Assembly (NCBI GenBank): GCA_029168955.1
Contig: JAPDOI010001354.1
Location: forward strand, 48,501 to 112,500
Length of the DNA stretch: 64,000 bases
Direction of reading: 5' to 3'
DNA from: Aplectana chamaeleonis
Lineage: Eukaryota; Nematoda; Chromadorea; Rhabditida; Cosmocercidae
In this document: in pieces, positions 55,914 to 64,000 of the stretch
Layout: each line of letters opens with the position of its first letter
Numbering within the stretch: the first letter of the stretch is position 1
The notes under the pieces: generated by a model
Databases searched by the model: none
What the model was told of the DNA's origin: nothing
Seen by the model: only the letters and a program-made list of their open reading frames with translations
Made by a program: the position numbers and the translations under genes

Positions 55914-56476
55914 ATGGTGTGTTCGCACCAACCACTTCCCTGTGACTACAGAGGAAGTGGGTGGGGCGAGCACACCACGTTCAAGTTTCGGGGCAGTATA
56001 TGTATTGCAATTACTATCATTTTTTCCTCTTTACCACGTTTCTTAACAAGCTCAGCTCTGCCACTGAGTCAACTCTCCGTTTCATCTAAGGATCTCGAAA
56101 TCGAAAATATTATTGAACCTTGCCTCTACTCTGAACTTTTGAAACATGTTACCGAAGCCTTCCAGAAACTTACGAGAGTCCAACGTACAAGCAACTTATG
56201 TGTGGTTACAGAAACGTCGATACACTCGCAGCAGCTGGAAAAACAAAAAGCTGAAATGTAACGTATATCCGCCATCTGTTCATGACTCCCATATGAATAA
56301 ATAATACTGGGGTTAAGGCCTTTTCCGTAGTTAGGCTACAAGTTGCGCGTCGAATTATCCTTTGTAAGATGTTGGAAGGCTTCGGTAACGTGTTTAAAAA
56401 GTTCTGAGTAATGACCCCTGTGAACACTGTTCAAATAAAAAGAAGCCACCCAAAATTAGGCGTGGTCGTGAATGGG
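55914..56476. repeat. Inverted-repeat region ending in a piggyBac-like terminus
   Basis: A hairpin at 55915-55975 (GTGTGTTCGCACC arms) and ~70-bp arms at 56130-56200 and 56335-56405 (GTTACCGAAGCCTTCCA) explain an open frame here. 56446-56476 is a second copy of the CCCATTCACGACCACG end, extended by CCTAATTTTGGGTGGC as at 52664. Confidence 0.55.
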
Positions 56477-56480
56477 TTAA

Positions 56481-56945
56481 AGGCAGTGTTCACAATAAAA
56501 GTCGTTTTTCTGTTTTTCAGCCTATCTTGAAAACGGTCCCATGCTGATTTCAATGATGTCCCCGGAATCGTAAAAGACCCCATGAAAACGGACTTACGGT
56601 CCCTCAAAATTCAGCTAGGGAAGCATTGTGGACGAGTTGTCCGAGGCTTGTAACTCCCGTTTTTTGCAGCCGATGTATGCGAGCTGACGTGAGTAAAGAG
56701 AGATGTTGAGAATAAAGGGAATAACGGGGACTTTGATCGTAAACCATCGCTCATCTAACCACGAATTCAGGGAAACAGTTATAGGACGTGGGCGGAGTGG
56801 CCCAAAGGGTCGGCTGGCCCACGAGATTTGCACCCACTTACCGACCGTTTCTCGTCGCACTTCCGTTCTTAATCTTCTTAGAGGGACCCAAAGCTCACAT
56901 TTTAGCCGAAAAAAACGTGCAACGTTTTCCTCGTGAACACTGTCT
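56481..56945. mobile_element. MITE family B, copy 3
   Basis: AGGCAGTGTTCACAATAAAA and the inverse GTGAACACTGTCT are flanked by TTAA (56477-56480, 56946-56949). The interior is as in copy 1. Confidence 0.85.
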
Positions 56946-58601
56946 TTAAACATCGCAACAAGCGAGGGCCCCCTCCCCTTTTCCAAACCAAAGGTTTGAC
57001 AACCCGCACAAAGTCGGATTTCTAACTCGCCTTATTTTGCATGTATAGAGTTACCTAATAACCCGGCGGGGGGTACTTCTCGTAAAATCAGGAAATGTCG
57101 ATGTAACAAATTCACGAAAACCGAAAAAAAGCTAAGAATCACGCCTAATCATATATGAACACTATTATCAACTCAGACAGTAACACCGAAGGAATCGCGA
57201 GCGCGTGGTGGGCCGAACAACTCCCATCTCGCTATACGACCGCTATCGTTCTGGTAGGAAGCCGGCATTGCCGGCGATCCGACCGAGAAACTCCGCATGG
57301 CCCCAGGGATCGTTTCGCTTTACGCCCATTTGCCTACCATGCTACCGCTATCCACTCGGAAGGGCCTTTTAGCGTCGTCGGTCCAACCGGTCTTACTATA
57401 TGCTCCGCCAACGCGTAGCTAGATGCCTCACACGGAAACCAGAGATGCCCAGGGTTTCGGAGGCATCTAGTCTAATTTTGACACGAGGATTTACGTAAAT
57501 TACGGAAAGTTTAGCCTCAGTTGGTGAAATTTAAGCTACAGCGCCCGCATATTCTACGTAAATTCTCGCTACAGCACCCGCATATTCTACGCTTATTCTC
57601 GTTGCAGCACTCGGTCGATGAACCCACCCAGTCTTGATCCGTACTAGAAAGGCAATCTGCGCTGCGATCGAGCGCGTCGCCGTTTTGCCCCCACGGTCTG
57701 CAGCATACCAGCGGCCAAAACTATCCCTAGCAAGGTCTTCCAGGGAGCGACACGGGGTCACCCTCCACGACCACCCACAGAGTGTCAAATAATCACTCAG
57801 GGACATGTCTCGGCGAACACTGTTCAAACGGCATCCCTGCGTTCCACGTAGCCAGCGCGGGTTTAAGATTGCATTTCAACACAGGCCGTCGCTAAATCCG
57901 TAAATTCTCGCTACAAAATTATAGCGAGAATATACCGGTTTAGCGTCAGAGAGAGCAATGGTTCGAATTTAGCCTTCGTTTTTACGTAGAATACGCGCAG
58001 AGTTAGCACCCTTTTAGCCTCGACACAAGATTGTGCGGGATTTAGCTATCGTAGCTAAAAGCCGTAAATTCTCGCTACATGGAATGGGGCGGCGTTTCAT
58101 GCCGCGCCCTCGGAGGCATCTAGCTGCGCGTTGGCAGAGTGGGTCCAAGTGCTCTATCTATACTCTGGAACTCTCAGCGCTATTCATCCCAAATTTCTGT
58201 ATCTCATGGGTCAACCCTTGAGAGTTCCTTTCTACTGAAAGGATTCAGTGATCAGACTTGGCTTTTTGGAGAAACTGATAAAGGTCAACGATAGCGATTT
58301 TCGTCGGTAGAGATTTGGCAATACCTCATAATATTCAAGTCTGACCACAGACTTCCTATAGTTAGACAAAATTCCATTCACGCTCATAGCCATTACGACG
58401 TGATCCAGAGCACTGCAAACCCCTTACGAGAGTTTTTTATGCGGTGAATGTTTATAGATTTTGGATAAATTTGGCTAAAAAATTTTTCCAATATCAGCAG
58501 CCGGTCTGCAGGTTATACCTAAACACCGTTTTCAATAATTATATTTCGCCATAACTAACCGCTCCGCTGCTGCGTTCCGATATCGATGAACCCTGCCCAA
58601 A
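56946..58601. other. No gene; GTAAATTCTCGCTACA motif dispersed
   Basis: The motif GTAAATTCTCGCTACA or its inverse occurs about six times between 57530 and 58080, with CCCGCATATTCTACG beside it. The rest holds nothing I recognise. Confidence 0.4.
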
Positions 58602-58882
58602 ACGCCTTTCACAGTCTGCCGGAAGACGCCGTCCGGTACGTTATAAGATGGGGCTGCGGCGTTGGTCCGGCCCGCACTGCGATGTCGGCCGACCGAGGTC
58701 GCACTGCGGTGAAATCATTGAAACGACGTCGGAGCAAGTTATAACGGGTCAAAACGTGTTGGTTTCGCATCATATTTTGTTCTGAAGAGTCGGAATTGAC
58801 GGTTGTTGACCGCAGCTTCCCTCGCACTGCGGCACTCTTATAACGTGTCGGACGGCAACGTCCGGCAGACTGTGAAAGGCGC
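58602..58882. repeat. 281-bp inverted-repeat element
   Basis: GCCTTTCACAGTCTGCCGGA and its inverse end the element; GTTATAA lies in both arms. MITE-like; target duplication not resolved. Confidence 0.7.
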
Positions 58883-58989
58883 TTAAGCTAAATATTGAAA
58901 ATATTGAGCACTTTAAAAGCTTTCGACGCCATGTCTAAAATTTGCCTCATCAAAGCAGTAGAGTGGCAAAACTCTGAATTCGGTAGGCC

Positions 58990-59215
58990 CGTAGTTACAT
59001 TAATTCTTTCATTCGAAATTATTCGATTATCGATATTCATTCATTCGAAATAGAGAATCGAATATATTCACTCATTCGTTTATTCGAAAATTTTGAAGTC
59101 GAATATATTCATTCATTCGTTTATTCGAAAAATTTGAAGTCGAATATATTCATTCATTAGTTTATTCGAAAAATTTTAAGTCGAATATATTATTCATTCA
59201 TTCATTCATTCGGCC
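58990..59215. repeat. ~45-bp AT-rich minisatellite (ATTCATTCGTTTATTCGAAA)
   Basis: Four to five units with GTCGAATATATTCATTCATT. It resembles the TTCGAA arrays at element ends elsewhere in the window, but no partner end is seen. Confidence 0.65.
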
Positions 59216-59354
59216 CGTTTAGTCAAAAAGCGCAACTATAATATCCACCAACTTTCTATCATAAGAAAACACATGTCAGTCATTGAGCAAAATGCTTAGG
59301 TCAGCACAAAAAAACGTACATGTGGAACGCACCCCAGAGGAAAATAAAAAAGTG

Positions 59355-59450
59355 CGGAAATTTCATTGCTGGATTCGAACCTATGACACCTCTCCATTCT
59401 CGCTGCTTTGTAATCCACTTTCTTATCCTTTCGGCCAGCGCTGCTGATAA
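59355..59450 (-). pseudogene. tRNA-like sequence
   Basis: On the minus strand CGCTGGCCGAAAGGATAAG (A box-like) and AGGTTCGAATCC (B box) are spaced as in a long-variable-arm tRNA. The acceptor and anticodon stems do not pair well. Probably a tRNA pseudogene or SINE head. Confidence 0.4.
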
Positions 59451-59619
59451 CCCTATGCTGCTTTAGTCGAGTGAAAAGAAGAGTGCAAATCATGCAAAGA
59501 TCTCGGAAACGGCTCATATCTCAAGAATGAGCCAAAACCAAGGCGCCAAACTTTGCAAATGCTAATTTCGTCATAACGTGAAGCATTCTCAGCAGTTATT
59601 TTCAGTCCATTTGCTTTAA

Positions 59620-60066
59620 AGGCAGTGTTCACGATCAATTTCACTTCCGATATCTCCACGGCTTACGGAAGGTCTGGTGCCCTATATAGCAAGGCATGTT
59701 TAAAAAGGACACGAAAGACGCGTTTTTTGAGCAAAAATAGGCCCTCTCTTGTTAACGTTGATTTTTGAGCGTTGACGAATTGACCGCTAGAAGGATGATA
59801 CCAATCAGTGCAATGAAGCGATCAGCTCACTTATCAGCACTTCCTTGACTTGATCATTGATGTAATCTGAGTCTTCATTTGTTCGTTCCGAGGGGCGGAT
59901 CTGGGCACCAGGCGTGTCTGGGGCACCAAAACGCTTGTTTGCAGCCGTTTATTTGCCTCTCCTGGCTCGTTTTCTACCGTTCTTTTGACACTGGGAGCCT
60001 AGGATCCTTCTCGCCTATCATTTCACTGTGGAAAGTCAACGAAGATTATCATCGTGAACGCTGCCT
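59620..60066. mobile_element. MITE family B, copy 4
   Basis: AGGCAGTGTTCACGATCA and the inverse TCGTGAACGCTGCCT are flanked by TTAA (59616-59619, 60067-60070). The interior differs from copies 1-3, so only the ends are conserved. Confidence 0.8.
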
Positions 60067-60286
60067 TTAACTGAGGAATTTCAGCAAGTTTCAATCAGTT
60101 TTTGTCATTTTTTGACCCACCAAAAAGTCCGTTGAGAAAACCCTGCATACATTTTTAATACTTTATTCATACCTCAAGACTTCCACTTGGACATTTTCCG
60201 AAACGTCGCGGGGTCTGAAAACCAGTCCCTAGTAAGTGTCCACCTCATCGACAGCTGGGAATTCCGGTTAAGGCCGTAATTATATT

Positions 60287-60561
60287 GTGCTTATCTGGGC
60301 TAAATTCCGGTCCGCAATTGCGTCTCGACACGCTTTGCGGCCGCACGCTCCCGAGTCAGAAGAGCTTCCAGCGCCGCAGCCGCCGATCTGCTGACTATAG
60401 GTGGGTTTTGGAAACGGGAAACTAAGAAAAATTGAAGAAAATTGTATAAAAAAGCCACATCGAGTCGGCTTTGGCGCTGGAAACCCGACTGACTCGAGCG
60501 CGTGCGGCTGCAAAGCGTGTCGAGACGCAATTGCGGACCGGAATTTGGCCCAGATAAGCAC
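60287..60561. repeat. 275-bp inverted-repeat element
   Basis: GTGCTTATCTGGGC and the GTCCGCAATTGCGTCTCGAC block return inverted at the right end. MITE-like. Confidence 0.75.
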
Positions 60562-61084
60562 AGTACACTAGCGGGACGCTGCGGAAACAGCAAGACAACT
60601 ACTACTTATGCTCAGAAAAATGGGGCTCGCCACCCGCGAAGCGAAAGTCCGGTGGCGAGCAACCCTCTTCGCGGGCAGCGAGCGAGATGGCAGCGGGTGG
60701 CGAGCGCTGACCGGCCTGGGCTCGCCGCCCGCCACCACAAATTCGGCGGCGCGCTCGCCAAATCACACCCACCCGTTCGCCTCCCTCCGGTCTCCGGTGA
60801 AATGGTAGCTGTTGGCGAGCTTTCCTTCGTGATTGCTTACCACTAGCTCCCGCCCCGATGATTAAATACTCATGCTCCATCGAATCTAATCTTCCTGTCT
60901 CGGATTTATGATTCACAGTTAAGCTCTGGTACAGCCGTAGTGACCTGTTGATTTCGATCATCACCAGCAGCGGAGCGGTGGGCCTCGGTGAAATATAACT
61001 AGTGATAAGGAGGTTTCGACGAAAAAGCCACCGCTCCGCGCTGTGATAACCGAAAACATGAGTTCACTTGGAATGAAACAGAGT
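60562..61084. other. No gene recognised
   Basis: GGTGGCGAGC words recur at 60620-60720. 60965-61050 has CAGCGGAGCGGTGG mirrored as CCACCGCTCCGCGCTG. Nothing coding is supported. Confidence 0.4.
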
Positions 61085-61090
61085 CTAGTA

Positions 61091-61096
61091 AAAATG
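61091..61096 (-). terminator. Candidate polyadenylation signal AATAAA
   Basis: AATAAA on the minus strand lies about 365 bp after the stop of the minus-strand gene at 61461, with AT-rich sequence between. Position is plausible, not proven. Confidence 0.35.
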
Positions 61097-61460
61097 CGTT
61101 TATTATTGCGGCAATCAATATATTCACATCAACATTTGACGTCACGTGGATGTTCAATCATTATTATATTCACAATCATGGTTTAACGTCTCAAATCCAT
61201 ATCAATAATTGATTAGCAATAAATCCTTGCATGGAGTCAAATTGCGGACATTTCTAAATTATTAGTTTTCCTTCGAAGATAAGTATAAATTCTAACTCTA
61301 TATTTCATATTAACCGACAAGTTAAAAAATTTCACATCTATATCGCATCTTCTTAATTAATGAATTAATTCATATTTTTGATGCAAAGATTTCAGGACAA
61401 GCGAATAAAATAATTTAGCATATGAACAAGCAATCACGTCATCCACATGACGCCTTTGCT

Positions 61461-61970
61461 TCATGCTTCTTCCCGTTCACGGCTCTTCGGTTCCTGCTTC
61501 TTAGCTGCTTTTCGGGGTTTCATGCCGCTGAAAAAAAGATTTTTGTAGGTTTAAGTGGTACATAAATGTAGTAGCAGTGCACTTACCATATCAGGATTCC
61601 ACTGAAACTTGCCGCTGTCCTTTCGAAATTAGTAGCTCCGAGTATCCCTCCTGAAATGAAACTATATTACTGCTTCCGTGGAAAGGTTATCCAAGAAATT
61701 TTCATTTTCATAGATAAATCTTTTAATTTCTATGGGCGAATCTTGAGTGCCCCCCCAACCAGTTTTGCATCAGCGGAATAAATGTATTTGAGGCCCTTTA
61801 ACTCTGCCTTTTCAAAGCACATTAAAGCCAAAAAAAACCACTAGAACATGGACTGCAGACAACTAAAAAGAGCATCTTACCTCCATAGGCGCTAGCTACA
61901 TACCATCTCGTGCACTGTGCGGGCAGGTTCGAGAATGATACATTGTGTAGCAATGGAAGAATTTTTTCAT
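61461..61970 (-). CDS. Host gene, last three exons, unrecognised
   Basis: The exons are 61881-61970, 61587-61650 and 61461-61527. Both introns have GTAAG donors and TTTCAG acceptors, a CTTTTTCAG acceptor precedes the first, and the phases fit (one base carried, then two). The product end reads EKILPLLHNVSFSNLPAQCT, then RWYVASAYGGGILGATNFER, then a weakly hydrophobic stretch, and ends in a basic, charged tail (KPRKAAKKQEPKSREREEA). The glycine-rich part could be one membrane helix. Upstream exons are not seen and may lie beyond a minisatellite, a foldback or the window edge. I do not recognise the family. Confidence 0.6.
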
Positions 61971-62229
61971 CTGAAAAAGTATAAGAATGCACTGAATGAG
62001 GGTATAAAAAGAGAAGAATTATGTGCAGGAGGAAAACTTCAAATATTGGGCGAATATCAGGTTAAAATTAATCGAAAAGGGATAAATGAATGACTTTTTT
62101 ATTTTATTTGACTATATATTAAATTTATGATACTGATAACGCTATGAGGCATATTATATCATTACAGATTTCCATTTTCATGAATAAATCATATCCTTTT
62201 CTCGAGTACCCCCCCCCCCTCCCAACTAG

Positions 62230-62900
62230 TTTAGCACCCGCACATCTGCACACTCGCACTGATGTCCTGCACACTTTCTATGACGTCCCGCACACTCCCA
62301 CTAATGTCCTGCACACCTTTCATGAAGTCCTGCGCACGCCCACTCGGGTCCTGCACACCCCCAGTGGGGTCGTGAACACATTCTGCACACCCTCCAGTGG
62401 GGTCCTGCACACATCCTGCACACTCTCAATGGGGTCCTGCACACATCCTGCACTTTCTCACTGGGGTCCTGCACACCCCCGTGGGGTCCTGCACACATCC
62501 TGCACACTCCCAATGGGGTTCTGCACACATCCTGCACTTTCTCACTGGGGTCCTGCACACCCCCAGTGGGGTCCTGCACACATCCTGCACACTCTCAATG
62601 GGGTCCTGCACACATCGTACACTTTCTCACTGGGAGCCTGCACACCCCCAGTGGGGTCCTGCACACACCCAGTGGGATCCTGCACATCCCCAGTGGGGTC
62701 CTGCACACATCCTGCACACTACCATTGGGTCCTGCACACGCCCACTCGGGTCCTGCACACTTTCTATGATGTCCTGCACACGCCCACTCGGGTCCTGCAC
62801 ACTTTCTATGATGTCCATCTTACGCCCACTCGGGTCCTGCACACTTTCCATGTTGTCCTGCACACTCCTACTGAGGTCCTGCACACTTTCTACCGCGTCC
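62230..62900. repeat. GTCCTGCACAC minisatellite, ~45-bp and ~32-bp units
   Basis: About 20 units. The outer parts alternate GGTCCTGCACACTTTCTATG with GTCCTGCACACGCCCACTC. The inner part repeats GGGGTCCTGCACACATCCTG with CACTCTCAAT. It lies on the upstream side of the minus-strand gene. The long reading frames across it on both strands come from the repeat. Confidence 0.9.
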
Positions 62901-63084
62901 TTATCACTTTTCCACCAAGTAGAAAGATTGGTGAGCTCGCACAAACCTGGCGGTTAACTCGCGTAAAGTTGGTGGTTAACTCGCGGTTCAAAGGTGATGG
63001 TTAACTCGCGTTGAAAATGCATTTACTACCACTCCAGATGCAAATCCTTTCCTACGTATCGATTTCCTGCAGCACAAAACACAA

Positions 63085-63804
63085 GTGATGGATTATCTAA
63101 CTGTTTTGCTTTGCTACGGATTAGTATGATTTGGAAATGAAACATTTGTGAGAAACTCGTTAAAAGAAGTGAAATGTCTTATACTACTGATTTGGCATGG
63201 GAATAAACTCCAAAGAGGGGCCAAAAACTCAGTGAAATGATTCATCGTTGATTTGGCTGTGCACTTGTTTACTAAACAACAAAAAATGAGTGTGACATTG
63301 AAAAACCAAATCACGCACATCTTACTAAGCACACACATTTATTCGTGTGACTGCAATTCTCTTAGTTGACATCATTCGCATAGACACACTACGTGATGTT
63401 ATTTCCACTTTCATTAATTGATAGTCAATCGGAAGCGAACGCGTCAAATAATTTAGTAATGTTTGAAAATCAATATTTCTGAATGATTGAGGTAGGAGAC
63501 ACAACAGAATTTTGCAGGGACCTGAGACTTGTTAACCTAAACTGCAAGCGTTAGGTTGATTTCAGAAGAGAAGCGCGTGATTTAGTTTTTCAATGTTACA
63601 CTCAATTTTTGTTGTTTAGTAAGGAAGTGCACAGCCAAATCAACGATGAATCATTTCACTGAGTTTTTAGCGCTTCTTTCGAGTCTATTCCCATGCCAAA
63701 TCAGTAGCATAAGACATTTCACTTCTTTTAACGAGTTTCTCACAAATGTTTGATTTCCAAATCATACTAATCCGTAGCAAAGCAAAACAGTTAGATAATT
63801 TCAC
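63085..63804. repeat. 720-bp foldback, ~230-bp arms
   Basis: Arms 63085-63317 and 63573-63804 share ATTATCTAACTG-type ends, TTTGCTTTGCTACGGATTAG and AAATCAACGATGAATCATTT. Non-coding. Confidence 0.85.
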
Positions 63805-64000
63805 TTTATTTTAGCGAAGGTTTCCTTTTAAAGGCACATTACACCCTCAGATATGATTTTTCAAATGTTTACGTAGTTGTGTAGTAGACCCCTCTTGCAT
63901 AACACTTGCCCACCCTTCTAAATCCACCACATTTCGCACCCTTTTTCACAAATTTATAATTCGCCACCGGCAAAAATTCTCACGGAAGTGTAAGGGTTTT

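Noticed and set aside
55914..56261. 115-codon plus-strand frame
   Set aside because: Much of it lies in inverted-repeat arms, and no splice partner or family is evident.
62230..62900. Possible CRISPR array
   Set aside because: Spacers are themselves repeats and units are not constant; the genome is eukaryotic.
62144..63004. 286-codon frame and several minus-strand frames
   Set aside because: The frame is the GTCCTGCACAC minisatellite read in threes; both strands are open for the same reason. Kept only as an idea about the shared 45-bp theme.

Overview
The window looks like intergenic and intronic DNA of an animal, most likely a nematode. Every host exon I can assemble is bounded by GT donors and by short TTTCAG or TGCAG acceptors of the nematode type. 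The LINE, Gypsy and small repeat families also resemble what I would expect in strongylid (hookworm-like) genomes. This placement is inference from splice style and element types; no species-diagnostic gene is present.

Left part (1-19 kb): a plus-strand host gene runs off the left edge and can be followed through seven phase-consistent exons to a stop at 14389. Its product is about 230 visible residues with a faint hyccin/FAM126 look. Its introns are packed with mobile DNA: a hAT-like element with a perfect 8-bp target duplication (655-2397), a large foldback (3497-6060), a PIF/Harbinger-like MITE (7937-8195), and an almost complete antisense APE-type LINE (8943-12560) with a PHD finger and a 2A-like motif. 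Beyond the gene lie a TTAA-flanked MITE (14872-17610), split by a 2.4-kb TTCGAA-rich insertion, and a long palindrome (17724-17978).

Middle (19.4-40.8 kb): one decayed Gypsy LTR retrotransposon has been expanded from about 5.1 kb to 21.4 kb by three insertions whose target duplications can be read. These are a 4.6-kb TA-flanked element inside the 5' LTR, a 1.7-kb TA-flanked element inside RNase H, and a 10.0-kb inverted-terminal-repeat element between RNase H and integrase. The 10-kb insert carries a Penelope-like retroelement whose GIY-YIG nuclease lies before the reverse transcriptase (permuted order). It also holds an unrecognised same-strand ORF and an 0.8-kb GAA-type microsatellite.

Right part (41-64 kb): mostly non-autonomous repeats. 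There are two 184-bp hairpin elements with perfect 9-bp duplications (Mutator-like), four copies of a TTAA-flanked MITE, further palindromes, a TTA-flanked Harbinger-like element enclosing a LINE 3' fragment, a TTAA-flanked piggyBac-like element, and three related minisatellites with a 45-bp theme. A second host gene (three last exons, minus strand, 61461-61970) lies near the right end. Few genes here work together: the content is nested transposition history around two host genes.
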